The notes: generated by a model not told the origin, from the sequence alone. A stretch of DNA of 34,904 nucleotides from Phycisphaerales bacterium (GCA_020846975.1 JADLCX010000020.1:1-34904); one strand, 5' to 3'; shown: positions 17,130-28,774, numbered from the stretch's first letter. Numbers and translations: made by a program.

Positions 17130-18704
17130 TCACGGCGCCAGTTTTTCGCTCAGGAAACCGGCGACCTTGTCGATGCCGATGCGCTGCTGCTGGCCTGAGT
17201 CTCGGTCGCGGACGGTGACGGTCTGGTTGGTCAGCGTGTCGCCGTCGATGGTGAAGCAGAAGGGGCAGCCGGCCTCGTCCATGCGGGCGTAGCGCTTGCC
17301 GATGGTCTGCTTGGCGTCGGTCTCGATCATGCCCTGGCGCCAGAACTTCCTTGAGAGCTCGGTGTGGAGCTTCTCGGCGACCTCGGGCATGCCGTCCTTG
17401 TTGACGAGGGGGAAGACCCCGGCCTTGACGGGGGCGATGCGCGGATGGAACTTCATGAACTCGGGGCTGGGGCGGGAATCGTCCTTGGTGTAGGCCTCGC
17501 AGATGAGGGCGAGGACGCCGCGGTCGAGTCCCGCGGCGGGCTCGACGCAGTGCGGGAGATATTTCTCGCCGCGGCGGGAGCCGTTGGGCAGCAGTTCGCC
17601 GCGCTCCGTGTCGTTGTACTCGAGTTTCACCTTGCTGTGGGCCTGGTGCTGGGTAAGGTCGTAGTTGCCGCGGTGGGCGATGCCCTCGAGCTCGCCGAAG
17701 CCGGGCGCGGTGAAGGGGAAGCGGTACTCGACATCGCTGGTGCCCTGCGAGTAGTGCGAGAGCTCGTCCTTCTCGTGCTCGCGGAGGATCAGGTTGCCCC
17801 CCCCATCGCCGCCGAGCCCGATCGCCTTCCACCACTCCATGCGGAAGTCACGCCAGAACTTGTACCAATCGGCGGATTCGTCGGGGTGGCAGAAGAACTC
17901 GAGCTCGGCCTGCTCGAACTCGCGGGAGCGGAAGGTGTAGTTGCGGGGCGTGACCTCGTTGCGGAAGCTGGTGCCGGTGTTGCCGATGCCGAAGGGGACC
18001 TTGATGCGCGTCGTGTCGATGACGTTCTTGAACTGGACGAAGATGCCCTGAGCGGTCTCGGGGCGGAGGTAGGCCTTGTTCGACTCATCGCGGATCGCGC
18101 CGGTGATGGTGTCGAACATGAGGTTGAACATGCGCGGCTCGGTGAGGGAGCCGGGTTTTTCGGCGTCGGGCGCGATCACGCGAGCCCACGGTTGCGGCAG
18201 GCTGGAGAGCGCGACGCTCTTGATCGCGCCGAAGGTCTTCTCGGCCTTTTTGCGCTGCCGGGCTTCGCTGGGCGTGTCACCCATATAGGCGAACACCGGC
18301 TTGTCGCCGGCGTCGCCATTCTCGGGCACGAAGACCGAGACGTGGTCGTAGCGGTAGCGGCCGCGAGTCTCCTTGCAATCGACCATCGGGTCGTTGAACC
18401 CGCCAACGTGGCCGCTGGCTTCCCAGACCTTGGGGTGCTGGATGATGCGGGTTTCGACCGGCACGCACTGCACGGGGTGGCCGTCGGGCCCGTTGCGCCC
18501 CCAGCAGGGGCGCATGATCATGTCCTCCCACCAGGCGTCGCGGAGGTTCTTCTTCATCTGCGCGCCGAGGGGGCCGTAATCCCAGAAGCCGTTGATGCCG
18601 CCGTAGATCTCGCTGGCCTGGTAGATGAAGCCGCGGCGCTTGCAGAGCGCCATGATCGCGTCCATGGACTTGGCGGGGGTGGGTGTCGAAGCAGACTCGG
18701 ACAT
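17130..18704 (-). CDS. glyS: Glycyl-tRNA synthetase, homodimeric (class II) type
   Basis: A 524-residue enzyme that charges tRNA-Gly. The N-terminus MDAIMALCKRRGFIYQASEI and YGGINGFWDYGPLG is diagnostic of the single-chain alpha2 GlyRS found in archaea, eukaryotes and some bacteria, as opposed to the alpha2-beta2 GlyQS type. Motif 2 is FRNEVTPRNYTFRSREFEQA, motif 3 is AAGLDRGVLALICEAY, and the anticodon-binding domain starts near KFHPRIAPVKAGVFPLVNKD. ATG 18702-18704 is chosen, with GGAG nine bases upstream; the 58 upstream codons are Pro/Arg-rich and non-conserved in character. A short Gly-rich insertion (GLGGDGGGN), encoded by a C7 run on the plus strand, interrupts the catalytic half. Confidence 0.95.
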   Translation of the reverse strand: MSESASTPTPAKSMDAIMALCKRRGFIYQASEIYGGINGFWDYGPLGAQMKKNLRDAWWEDMIMRPCWGRNGPDGHPVQCVPVETRIIQHPKVWEASGHVGGFNDPMVDCKETRGRYRYDHVSVFVPENGDAGDKPVFAYMGDTPSEARQRKKAEKTFGAIKSVALSSLPQPWARVIAPDAEKPGSLTEPRMFNLMFDTITGAIRDESNKAYLRPETAQGIFVQFKNVIDTTRIKVPFGIGNTGTSFRNEVTPRNYTFRSREFEQAELEFFCHPDESADWYKFWRDFRMEWWKAIGLGGDGGGNLILREHEKDELSHYSQGTSDVEYRFPFTAPGFGELEGIAHRGNYDLTQHQAHSKVKLEYNDTERGELLPNGSRRGEKYLPHCVEPAAGLDRGVLALICEAYTKDDSRPSPEFMKFHPRIAPVKAGVFPLVNKDGMPEVAEKLHTELSRKFWRQGMIETDAKQTIGKRYARMDEAGCPFCFTIDGDTLTNQTVTVRDRDSGQQQRIGIDKVAGFLSEKLAP

Positions 18705-18960
18705 GGTGGCGGGCTCCAAAGGGGCCAATGGTATGGGGTGCGGTGTGGCGGGGGCGGTGCGGCACTTCGGGCGCGCAAGCGGGGCATCGGCGGGCGGGTA
18801 TCGCGCGACGCCTGCTTCGCCCACGGTCGTTCCAGGCGGACAAGGTGGAGGCGGGCATGCCGAGCACGCTCGGCCCACGTTCGGATACGCTCAACACGGA
18901 GTGGCCAACCACCCTGCAAGAAACCCCGCGCCCGATCGCATTGCCCTGTGGAGAGTCGCC

Positions 18961-20313
18961 ATGCCCACCCGCCGAGTGTTTCTCGGGTCGATGTCGTTGC
19001 CCGCCGCGCTGGCGATGGGGATGGGTACGCCCCTGTTCGCCGCGCCTTCGCGGTCGCTGCTGCTCGAACTGGCCACGCCGCACGGGTCGGCGGAGGAGGC
19101 CGCACGCGATGAGGACTACTGGAGCACGGTCTCACGCTGCTACACGCAGGACCGGTCGATCATCAACCTGAACAACGGGGGTGTCAGCCCGGCGCCTTCG
19201 TCGGTGCAGGAGGCGATGAAGCGGCACCTGGACCATGCGAACTCGATGCCGCCGCCGATGGTGCTGTTCCACGACGAGCCGCCGCGAAAGGCCGCGATCC
19301 GGGCACGGCTCGCGGCGGGGTGGGGCGTCGGCGCCGACGAGATCGCGATCACGCGCAACGCCTCGGAGAGCCTGCAGGCCTGCCAGTTCGGGATGGACCT
19401 CTCGCGCGGCGACGAGGTCCTGTGCTGCACGCAGGACTATCCGCGGATGGTCAACACGTTCAAGCAGCGGTGCCGTCGCGAAGGGCTGACACTGACGCAG
19501 ATCAGGCTGCCGCCGCCCTCGTCGGAGGCGGATGCCGACGCGATCGTCCGGCTGTATGAGCAGGCGATCACGCCGCGGACGCGGATGATCCTGGTCTCGC
19601 ACATGATCTTCCATACGGGCCAGGTGCTGCCGGTGCGAGAGATCGTCGCGATGGCGCGGGGAAAGAACGGCGGGATTCCGGTGATCGTCGATGGCGCGCA
19701 CGCGTTCGCGCACGTGGATTTCACGATCGGGGAACTGGGTTGCGACTACTACGGCACGAGCCTGCACAAGTGGCTGTGTGCGCCGCACGGCACGGGGATG
19801 CTGTACGTCCGCAAGGACCGGATCGACGGGCTGTGGCCGCTGATGGCCGCGGACGAGAAGCAGGCCTCGGACATCCGCAAGTTCGAGGAGATCGGCACGC
19901 ACCCGACGGCGAACTTGCTGGCGATCGCGGAGGCTCTGGACTTTCACCAGGCCATCGGCGCGGCGAGGAAACAAGCCCGGCTGAGGTACCTGCGGGACCG
20001 GTGGGCTTCGCGGTTCCTGCCGGGGAGTGAGGCGCACGCGGGCTCGCGCGCGGTGCGGTTTCACACGCCCATGAAACCCGGGCCGCGGGGCGAACTCCGC
20101 TCGTGCGCGATCGCGACGTTCGAGATCGAGGGGATCGAACCGGAGAGGATCGTCGAACACTTGTGGGAGCGGCATCGCATCCTGGTGACGCAGGTGAAGG
20201 CCGACGACTTCGCGGGTGTGCGGGTCTCGCCGAACGTGTACACGACACCGGAGGCGATCGACCGATTCGCGGATGCGGTCGAGCGGTTGCGGCGGGATGG
20301 GTTGCCGGGGTAG
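18961..20313 (+). CDS. Exported class V aminotransferase-fold protein (isopenicillin-N-epimerase-like)
   Basis: A 450-residue PLP-fold protein with an N-terminal export signal. MPTRRVFLGSMSLPAALAMG carries an RRxFL twin-arginine-like motif and a hydrophobic core, so the enzyme may be folded with its cofactor and exported by Tat. PLP features are ITRNASESLQACQFGM (cofactor phosphate site), IPVIVDGAHAFAHVDF (Asp pairing with the pyridine nitrogen) and YYGTSLHKWLCAPHGTGMLY (Lys of the Schiff base in SLHKW). Related CefD-like proteins include epimerases, cysteine desulfurases and lyases, so the reaction cannot be named. ATG 18961 has GGAG about 7 bases upstream; the longer open frame overlaps the divergent glyS 5' end. 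A hairpin follows at 20363. Confidence 0.88.
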   Translation: MPTRRVFLGSMSLPAALAMGMGTPLFAAPSRSLLLELATPHGSAEEAARDEDYWSTVSRCYTQDRSIINLNNGGVSPAPSSVQEAMKRHLDHANSMPPPMVLFHDEPPRKAAIRARLAAGWGVGADEIAITRNASESLQACQFGMDLSRGDEVLCCTQDYPRMVNTFKQRCRREGLTLTQIRLPPPSSEADADAIVRLYEQAITPRTRMILVSHMIFHTGQVLPVREIVAMARGKNGGIPVIVDGAHAFAHVDFTIGELGCDYYGTSLHKWLCAPHGTGMLYVRKDRIDGLWPLMAADEKQASDIRKFEEIGTHPTANLLAIAEALDFHQAIGAARKQARLRYLRDRWASRFLPGSEAHAGSRAVRFHTPMKPGPRGELRSCAIATFEIEGIEPERIVEHLWERHRILVTQVKADDFAGVRVSPNVYTTPEAIDRFADAVERLRRDGLPG

Positions 20314-20362
20314 GAGGAAGGCGGCTCGGAGAGCTGCCATACCAGAGCGCCAAAACGAACAC

Positions 20363-20386
20363 GCCCCCGTCCGGATGGACGAGGGC
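20363..20386 (+). terminator. Hairpin after the aminotransferase-like gene
   Basis: GCCCCCGTCC-GGAT-GGACGAGGGC: a 10-base stem with one mismatch and a 4-base loop, 50 bases after the stop codon. It is followed by GGCTCGTG rather than a U tract, so termination efficiency is uncertain. Confidence 0.5.
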
Positions 20387-20510
20387 GGCTCGTGTGTGCG
20401 TGCAAGGAACAGGTAGGGAATCAGCATCCGGGCGTGTGTGGCGCTCGGACCGTGTGTGTGTCTCTACAATGCAGGAGGCGGGCCGGCTGGGGTTCAGGGC
20501 TGGCTGGGGT

Positions 20511-20594
20511 TCAGCACATCGCCATGAAGCTCAGCAGGGCGAGGATCGCGATCTTCTTACGGTTGTCGGTGAGCAGCGTGAGGGCAGCAATCAT
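20511..20594 (-). CDS. Candidate 27-residue membrane peptide
   Basis: Minus-strand ATG 20592-20594 to TGA 20511-20513. The peptide is MIAALTLLTDNRKK followed by IAILALLSFMAMC, so one hydrophobic segment follows a short basic patch. A TGGAG ribosome site lies 8 bases before the ATG. 23 of the 26 codons after the ATG end in G or C, which matches local genes and argues for real coding. The surrounding sequence does not keep this frame open on either side. I do not recognise it. It could be a small membrane protein, a leader peptide or a type I toxin-like peptide. It stands alone between two plus-strand genes. Confidence 0.4.
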   Translation of the reverse strand: MIAALTLLTDNRKKIAILALLSFMAMC

Positions 20595-20775
20595 GGGCCA
20601 ATCTCCAGTTGTCTGTGGAGACTCCATTCAAGCCCTGTGCCAACCGGCTCCGTCCGGCGTGGGGTGTGAGAATGTCGCGTGCGGCGGGCCGCGGCGGCGG
20701 TTGCCGTCCGGGAACGCCCGTGGTTCATACTACCCGCCATGCGGGGCGTTGCACACCGTCAACAGAGAATGTTCG

Positions 20776-22839
20776 ATGTTGTCCACAGAAATCGTGGGAG
20801 CGCAGGTCGTGATAACGGGGCGGAAGGGCGCGATAACACGGGGCGCCTGGGGTTTGAGGGGCCGCTTGGTCCTATTTCTGTCCGCGTTGTTCGCTTCGCA
20901 ATCGGCGCTCGCGCAGACCTCGCCCGCGCCACATCCGGCAAGCGCGGCTGTGCCGCCGTCACCCGACCAGACCATGCGTGCGTACAAGGCGGTGGACTCG
21001 TGGGTGCGGATGTGGAGCAGGCCTGGCGGGCAGGAGTATGTGGTCGCGGCGCCGGACGCGGCGGCGCCGCTGGCGGTGCCCGGCGCGTGCATCACGCTTC
21101 GATGGCAGGGGCAGGTTGTCGGGCGCGGCGTGGCGCAGGCTTTTCGACCGGCGGGTGGCGGGGCGAACGAGGGAGCACCCAGCACGACCATCGCTCGCGC
21201 GGCTTCGGCGGCGATCGCGGCCGCGGAGACGCGGCTGCCACTTCCCAACGACTTGTCGCGAGGGGAGGCGGTCAGGCAGATCGCGCCGGAGGTAATGATC
21301 AGCCTGGAACTCGCGGGCGACCTGCGGCCGGTGATTGCGGACACATGGACCGATCTCGATACCGCGCTGAACCCGGGGCTTGACGGGCTGGCGGTAACGA
21401 TCGACAGACCGGGGAAGAAGGCCGCGCCCGAAGCGGGCGCGGACGTGGACGCGCCGGCGATCGGCGTGAAGTTTCCATCGGAGATGATGCTGGCGAACCT
21501 GCTGCCGCAGCGCGCGGTGCGAGCGATGGTGGCGGCCGGGCTGAGCGAAGTGGGCGCGCCGGCGGGCGAAGCGCTGAGCGAGCCGAAGGACCTGCGGGAG
21601 AAGCATGGCGTGCGGGTGTGGACGTTCAGGGTGGGGCATGTGGCACAGGCGAAGGCGAGGGAGCAGGCGAAGTTCCTGTACCGCGGCGCGACGGCGGTTT
21701 CGACGTCGGAGATCACGCTGAACGAGTTGCGTGCGATGGCGGATCGACTTGAGGCTCACATCCGGGACCGTCTCAGGCGGTCGGACAACACTCTGGCGAC
21801 CTTTGGTGACTACGACCCGGTTGGCTCGCGGTACTCGGACAACGGACGGCTTTCGGAGCAGTTCTATCTCGCGAGCGCGGCCGTGAACTTCCGCGGTACG
21901 GCCGTTGGTGCCCCGCTCCAGGAAGCCCTTACCTCTCTCTTTGAGAGGGTGCAACCCGCGTGCGAGACGGCGCAGGATGTGCTGTTCCGATCGATGGGAC
22001 GCGGGTGCTTTCCGAGCGGCACGGCGGACACAATCCCGGGCGCGAGCCTCACGGGCTTGATTCACGGGTCGCTCCGCGGAGCGGTCACGGATTCGCCCGA
22101 TCCCGATTTCAAGTCGCCGTCAAGCCTTGAACTCGTCGAGCGGCTGCGTTGGGCCAACCTGACTGCGCCGGAGCGAGCGTTGCTCGTGTTCGCGGCCGCT
22201 GCACCGCCTCACGAACGGCCGGAGGACACGCGAGTGGCTTGCACGCTTGTCCGGCGCGTGTTCGCGGACACGCAAGGCGACTCGCTGCCGGCGCTGATGC
22301 CGTGGCTCGGTTGGGCGGAACTGGACTGCGCCAAGCCGGGCAAGGATGCGGATGCCCCGCTGCCGGAGATTCCCTCGGCGATCGCCCTTCGCGAGATGCG
22401 TGCCCAGTGCTGGAAGCACCAGCTCGGGTTTACGGATGTCAACGAGGACTCGGCGGACATGCTCGGCGGGATCATGTTCACCAAGTCGGGCGGAACACCC
22501 CTTCCGACGTGGCAGTGCGTGCGGCCGATCGCCTTTCTCGCCACGATGCTCGGCGACGACCGCCTCACCGAACCCGCCGAGCGCCAACAGGAGACCTTCC
22601 GCCTGCTGCTGGCCCTTCGCTTCCTGCGTCAGTTGCAGGCCGACGAATCCTGCGGGTGGATGTATCCGGAACCGGAGAAGGCGATCGGGGGCATCCGCGC
22701 GGCCGCGTGGGACCAATCGATGCCCCCGGATGCGACGAGCCTGACGCTGATGGCGGTGCGCGAGGCGATCAAGAGCCTGGAGAAACTGGAGGCGATCGAG
22801 AAGGCCGCCCCAAAGCCGAGCACTCCTGAATCGAAGTAG
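20776..22839 (+). CDS. Large exported protein of unknown function
   Basis: About 687 residues. The start ATG 20776 leads, after about 27 residues, into a hydrophobic export segment (GRLVLFLSALFASQSALAQ) with likely cleavage after ALA. The mature protein is Ala/Glu-rich and mostly helical in character. Segments such as RLEAHIRDRLRRSDNTLATF, LTSLFERVQPACETAQDVLF, LPALMPWLGWAELDCAKPGK and the C-terminal DATSLTLMAVREAIKSLEKL suggest an alpha-helical solenoid or alpha/alpha barrel, but I do not recognise a family or catalytic residues. Five or more cysteines are scattered. An earlier ATG within the open frame (20524) is possible, but the sequence before 20776 looks non-coding. The nearest downstream gene is gyrA, 163 bases away and probably independent. 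Confidence 0.75.
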   Translation: MLSTEIVGAQVVITGRKGAITRGAWGLRGRLVLFLSALFASQSALAQTSPAPHPASAAVPPSPDQTMRAYKAVDSWVRMWSRPGGQEYVVAAPDAAAPLAVPGACITLRWQGQVVGRGVAQAFRPAGGGANEGAPSTTIARAASAAIAAAETRLPLPNDLSRGEAVRQIAPEVMISLELAGDLRPVIADTWTDLDTALNPGLDGLAVTIDRPGKKAAPEAGADVDAPAIGVKFPSEMMLANLLPQRAVRAMVAAGLSEVGAPAGEALSEPKDLREKHGVRVWTFRVGHVAQAKAREQAKFLYRGATAVSTSEITLNELRAMADRLEAHIRDRLRRSDNTLATFGDYDPVGSRYSDNGRLSEQFYLASAAVNFRGTAVGAPLQEALTSLFERVQPACETAQDVLFRSMGRGCFPSGTADTIPGASLTGLIHGSLRGAVTDSPDPDFKSPSSLELVERLRWANLTAPERALLVFAAAAPPHERPEDTRVACTLVRRVFADTQGDSLPALMPWLGWAELDCAKPGKDADAPLPEIPSAIALREMRAQCWKHQLGFTDVNEDSADMLGGIMFTKSGGTPLPTWQCVRPIAFLATMLGDDRLTEPAERQQETFRLLLALRFLRQLQADESCGWMYPEPEKAIGGIRAAAWDQSMPPDATSLTLMAVREAIKSLEKLEAIEKAAPKPSTPESK

Positions 22840-22868
22840 GTCGGGCTGCAAGGCCTTGCCGCAGGGCC

Positions 22869-22887
22869 GAATTTGGAGTCCGAATTC
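22869..22887 (+). terminator. Small hairpin between the unknown exported gene and gyrA
   Basis: GAATTTGG-AGT-CCGAATTC gives an 8-base stem with one G-U pair. It lies 30 bases after the stop codon and before a weak -10-like TAGAAT (22924-22929) ahead of gyrA. No U tract is present. Confidence 0.35.
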
Positions 22888-23002
22888 AAGGACGGCCGAA
22901 GGGAAATCCGGGCGGTTTTTGCCTAGAATACCGGCCACAGAATCGCCCGTGTTTTTGCATGGTTTTCGGCCTGCTTTTCGGCCGCGAAAGGACCCTTCGA
23001 GG

Positions 23003-25948
<2,946 letters not shown>

Positions 25949-25963
25949 ATCGCTTCCACCCGC

Positions 25964-26323
25964 TCAGAACCTGACGCCGAGCCTGCCGGCGGCCGCGCCG
26001 AGCGCTCTGTCAGCCGTCAGGATGTGAACGGCGCTGAGCCGCGCGGACGCCAGCAGGTGCATGTCGATCCAACCGAGACCGAGGCCGTGGAGGTTCTGCA
26101 GTTCGACCATTGCCATGACTTTGTCGTGATCGGCGATAAAGACGCCCGGCAGCTTCTCAAGCAACGACAAGACCTTGGCTCGCTGGCGCAACCCGCCCGA
26201 CGCGATCTCGCCGACGACGAAGGGATGGGTAATCACGCGCCCATCGTCGATCAGCCGAACCAACACACGATCACTTGAATGGAAGTGGCCTATCCAGATC
26301 GACGAGTCAACGAGCACCATCAT
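25964..26323 (-). CDS. vapC: VapC-like PIN-domain toxin
   Basis: A 119-residue PIN-domain ribonuclease toxin. The acidic residues that bind metal are in place: VLVDSSIWIGHF (Asp near residue 6), VVGEIASGGL (Glu), GLGWIDMHLLASA (Asp) and ILTADRALG (Asp). The length is normal for VapC. Family members cut tRNA or rRNA and are neutralised by the partner antitoxin. It overlaps vapB by ATGA, so it is translated from the same message. It lies tail-to-tail with gyrA, 15 bases apart. Confidence 0.93.
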   Translation of the reverse strand: MMVLVDSSIWIGHFHSSDRVLVRLIDDGRVITHPFVVGEIASGGLRQRAKVLSLLEKLPGVFIADHDKVMAMVELQNLHGLGLGWIDMHLLASARLSAVHILTADRALGAAAGRLGVRF

Positions 26324-26559
26324 GCTCTGGCAGCCCCGCCCGATCGTCGCCCGGCTGTCCGCCGGGAAGGCTCACTCTTTCTGCGGGGCGCGGCCCGGGC
26401 ATCGGGCATCGTCCCGCCCAGGGCGATGAGTTGCCTGGCCGCATCTCGCTCGATGATGAGCCGGAGGCCCGCGTGAATCACGGCGGTCTTCTCCCGCAGT
26501 CCCGTGATTCTGGAAGCCTGAGCGAACAGATTGGAGTCCAGGTCGAGCGTCGTTCTCAT
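26320..26559 (-). CDS. vapB: VapB-type ribbon-helix-helix antitoxin
   Basis: A 79-residue antitoxin. MRTTLDLDSNLFAQASRITG then LREKTAVIHAGLRLIIERDA is the VapB/RHH pattern in which the first beta strand contacts DNA and KTAVIHAGLRLLI forms the second helix. The C-terminus (GGTMPDARAAPRRKSEPS and beyond) is the disordered, toxin-binding part. No Shine-Dalgarno is visible and the start codon lies within the operator palindrome, so translation may begin close to the transcription start. The pair should autoregulate through that palindrome. Confidence 0.9.
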   Translation of the reverse strand: MRTTLDLDSNLFAQASRITGLREKTAVIHAGLRLIIERDAARQLIALGGTMPDARAAPRRKSEPSRRTAGRRSGGAARA

Positions 26560-26575
26560 GCATAACCGTATGCAT
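26558..26575. promoter_or_regulatory. vapBC operator palindrome
   Basis: ATGCATA-ACCG-TATGCAT: 7-base arms with a 4-base spacer, overlapping the vapB start codon. This is the usual site for autorepression by a VapB/VapBC complex. Direct binding is inferred from position and symmetry. Confidence 0.7.
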
Positions 26576-26616
26576 CGACCCCTGAGACCGCGCCGGCGGG
26601 GGAGGGGGCGTACCGG

Positions 26617-27957
26617 TCAGGCCACAAACCGCTTCACCGCGATCGTGTCGTTCTGGCCGCCGAAGCCGAACGAGTTGCTCAGGCAGAGGTCCACTCCGCC
26701 CGCGGGGTTCAGGTCTCGCGCCTGGTTCGGGACGTGGTCGAGGTCGCACGCCGGGTCGGGCGTCTTCAGGTTGATCGTCGCGGGAATCCATCCCGTGCGG
26801 ATCGCCTGCACGCACGTGATCAGTTCGACCGCGCCCGCGGCCTGGATCAGGTGGCCCAGCATGCTCTTCACGCTCGAGAACGGCACCTTCGGCGCGAGCG
26901 GCCCGAAGACCAGTTTCACCGCCTTGGTCTCGATCGAGTCGTTCTCTTTGGTGCCCGTGCCGTGCGCGGAGATGTAGTGGACCCGCGGCCGACCGTCGGC
27001 GCCCGGCTCGCGCGGGCTGATGCCCGCCTGCCGGCACGCATCCATCATCGCCCCGCCGCCGCCCTTGCCGTCGGGCTGGATGTCGGTGATGCGGAACGCA
27101 TCCGCCGTAGAGCCGAAGCCGACGACCTCGCACAAGGGCGTTGCGCCGCGCGACATCGCGTGCTCCAGCGTCTCCAGCACGACCATGCCCGCGCCCTCGC
27201 CCATGACAAACCCGTCGCGGGTCTGGTCGAACGGCCGCGCCGCGTGCTCGGGATCGTCAACCCGGCGGCTCATGGCCGTGAGCCGGATGAACCCGGTCAT
27301 CCCCAGCGGGTGGATCATCGTGTGAGCCCCGCCCGCGATCATCACATCCGCATCGCCGTGACGCAGCAGCTCGAACGCCTCGCCGACGGCCTGCGTGCTG
27401 GCGGCGCACGCGGTCATGCAGTTGCTCGCCGGTCCGCGGCAGCCAAGCAGTTCCGCCACGTGCGAGAGGCACATGTTGGGTTCCTGCTCCACCTCACGCA
27501 CCGCGTCCATGTTGCGGTAGGCCGCCTCGGCCCATCGGCGGGCGTCCACCTTGCGAGCCGCGCCGTCCCACCCCGCGAGGTTGGTGCTCGCGAAGTTGTC
27601 GAAATCGAGTTGCCCCTCGCCCGCGCCGAGGTACATCCCGAACCGGCGCGACACCAGTTTTCCAGATCGCGCGTGCGCCCCGAGACCGGACTGCTTCCAC
27701 GCCTGCATCGCCGCCGCCAGCGCGAACTGCGTGTTGAGCCCTGCGTGCGCGTGGGCCGCGGCCTTCTCGCCCAGGTGATCCTCGAGCCGGAAGCCCTTCA
27801 CCTCGGCCGCGAAGTTGGTCTTGAACGTCGACGCGTCGAACCGCGACACGCGCCCCACCGCGCTCTGGCCGCGGAGCAGCTTCGCCCACACCGACTCCAG
27901 ATCACACCCAAGCGGCGTGACCCAGCCCATGCCCGTGATGACGACTCTCGCGCTCAT
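26617..27957 (-). CDS. Beta-ketoacyl-ACP synthase II-like condensing enzyme, active site complete
   Basis: A 446-residue KAS of the FabF group, which extends acyl chains on ACP by decarboxylative condensation with malonyl-ACP. It starts MSARVVITGMGWVTPLG. The triad is complete: Cys184 in MTACAASTQA, His332 in ISAHGTGTKENDS and His369 in KSMLGHLIQAAG. The 37-residue spacing between the two His equals that of E. coli FabF. The end NSFGFGGQNDTIAVKRF is canonical. Its ATG overlaps the stop of the Gly-rich GxxExxY-like gene. A second ketosynthase gene without the histidines lies further upstream in the same orientation, so this may be the catalytic half of a ketosynthase/chain-length-factor-like pair. 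No acyl-carrier protein gene is visible in the window. Confidence 0.93.
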   Translation of the reverse strand: MSARVVITGMGWVTPLGCDLESVWAKLLRGQSAVGRVSRFDASTFKTNFAAEVKGFRLEDHLGEKAAAHAHAGLNTQFALAAAMQAWKQSGLGAHARSGKLVSRRFGMYLGAGEGQLDFDNFASTNLAGWDGAARKVDARRWAEAAYRNMDAVREVEQEPNMCLSHVAELLGCRGPASNCMTACAASTQAVGEAFELLRHGDADVMIAGGAHTMIHPLGMTGFIRLTAMSRRVDDPEHAARPFDQTRDGFVMGEGAGMVVLETLEHAMSRGATPLCEVVGFGSTADAFRITDIQPDGKGGGGAMMDACRQAGISPREPGADGRPRVHYISAHGTGTKENDSIETKAVKLVFGPLAPKVPFSSVKSMLGHLIQAAGAVELITCVQAIRTGWIPATINLKTPDPACDLDHVPNQARDLNPAGGVDLCLSNSFGFGGQNDTIAVKRFVA

Positions 27958-28661
27958 GCACCCTCGTGCGGCACGCTCGAATCGTGCTGCTCGTGCCCGC
28001 CCTCGCCTTCGTGGCCCTCGCGGTTCAGGCCCAGCTTCTCCGCGTTCAGCACCCGCACCAGCCCGTCCTTCAGCCGGCGCTCGGCGAAGTTGATGATCAG
28101 TCCAAGCTCGACATCCGCGGCCTTCAACCCCGCCCGCATGCTCGACCGCTCGAAGTTGCCGATCTCGCCCCGCTGCGCCAGGATGTCGGCCAGGAAGCGG
28201 TTGTCGATGAACAGGTCGGTCTGTCGCGTGCCGATCTGGCGGCCGCGGTAGATCACCGGCACACCGTGGTTGCTCTTGAACGAGACACCCGCCGCTTCCA
28301 ACTCCGCCTCGACCGCCTTGAGGTACGTCGCACGGTCAAAGCCCGGCCCGAGCGACTTGTGCACCTCGATCGCGCAACCGATCAGCTTGCGACTCACCTC
28401 CGTGAGCGCGGGATCGAGCTTCGAGAGCGGCACACCGCGGCCGTCATCATCAAACCGCCCGCCGCCATGACCACCATGACCACCGTGCCCGCGCCCGCCG
28501 CCGCTGCGGCCACGCCCACCACCCCGGCCGCGGCCGTAACCACCGCCGCCACCGCCGCCGACGGGCCGATCGCCGGGGTGCGACTCGTACCCGCCACCCC
28601 CACCACCGCCCTCACCCTCCATGTTCTGGTAGCCCCTGTTGTTCTGGCCGTGCATGTTCAT
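27954..28661 (-). CDS. Gly/Arg-rich protein with degenerate GxxExxY (PD-(D/E)XK-like) domain
   Basis: About 235 residues. ATG 28659-28661 follows GAAGGA; a GTG ten codons upstream is possible. Residues about 12-80 are Gly-rich with RGG-like repeats (YGRGRGGGRGRSGGGRGHGG). The rest aligns by eye with the GxxExxY family: TEVSRKLIGCAIEVHKSLGP, VPVIYRGRQIGTRQTDLFID, VELGLIINFAERRLKDGLVR and VLN. The signature Glu is replaced (GFDRATY instead of GxxExxY) and the usual 'VELKA' nuclease strand reads ADILAQ, so catalytic Glu and Lys are missing. It is probably not a nuclease. An RNA or protein-binding role through the RGG part is speculation. It is translationally coupled (ATGA) to the KAS gene that follows. 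Confidence 0.75.
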   Translation of the reverse strand: MNMHGQNNRGYQNMEGEGGGGGGGYESHPGDRPVGGGGGGGYGRGRGGGRGRSGGGRGHGGHGGHGGGRFDDDGRGVPLSKLDPALTEVSRKLIGCAIEVHKSLGPGFDRATYLKAVEAELEAAGVSFKSNHGVPVIYRGRQIGTRQTDLFIDNRFLADILAQRGEIGNFERSSMRAGLKAADVELGLIINFAERRLKDGLVRVLNAEKLGLNREGHEGEGGHEQHDSSVPHEGA

Positions 28662-28744
28662 GGTTCCTTCGCTGAAGTTCGACCCCGGCACGATGTAGTC
28701 ACCGACACACTCGATCCCGCCCCCCGGTCCCCCCGTCCCCCCGC

Positions 28745-28774
28745 GCTCTCACCCGCTCTCACCCGCTCTCACCC
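28745..28774. repeat. Three tandem copies of GCTCTCACCC
   Basis: An exact 10-base unit repeated three times, preceded by C-rich sequence, in the 123-base gap between the second ketosynthase and the Gly-rich protein gene. It is too short and lacks spacers for a CRISPR array. It looks like simple slippage. Confidence 0.8.

Larger units (their letters stand above)
20314..20775. other. Intergenic stretch with a hairpin and one candidate small gene
   Basis: This 462-base gap holds the hairpin at 20363-20386 and a minus-strand 27-codon frame at 20511-20594, each listed separately. GT-rich stretches (GTGTGTGCGTG, GTGTGTGTGTCTC) occur at 20393-20464. I see no convincing promoter for the downstream gene. 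Confidence 0.5.

Noticed and set aside
17113..17835. Upstream extension of the DinB-like frame to 17835
   Set aside because: It overlaps glyS in another frame. GTG 17112 with GAGGAGG is the natural start.
20779..20787. TTGTCCACA, one mismatch from a DnaA box
   Set aside because: It is a single site within the start of a coding region, with no cluster, no AT-rich unwinding zone and no dnaA or dnaN nearby. Adjacent gyrA alone does not make an origin.
28745..28774. Triple GCTCTCACCC as a CRISPR fragment
   Set aside because: The 10-base unit has no spacers and there are no cas genes in the window.
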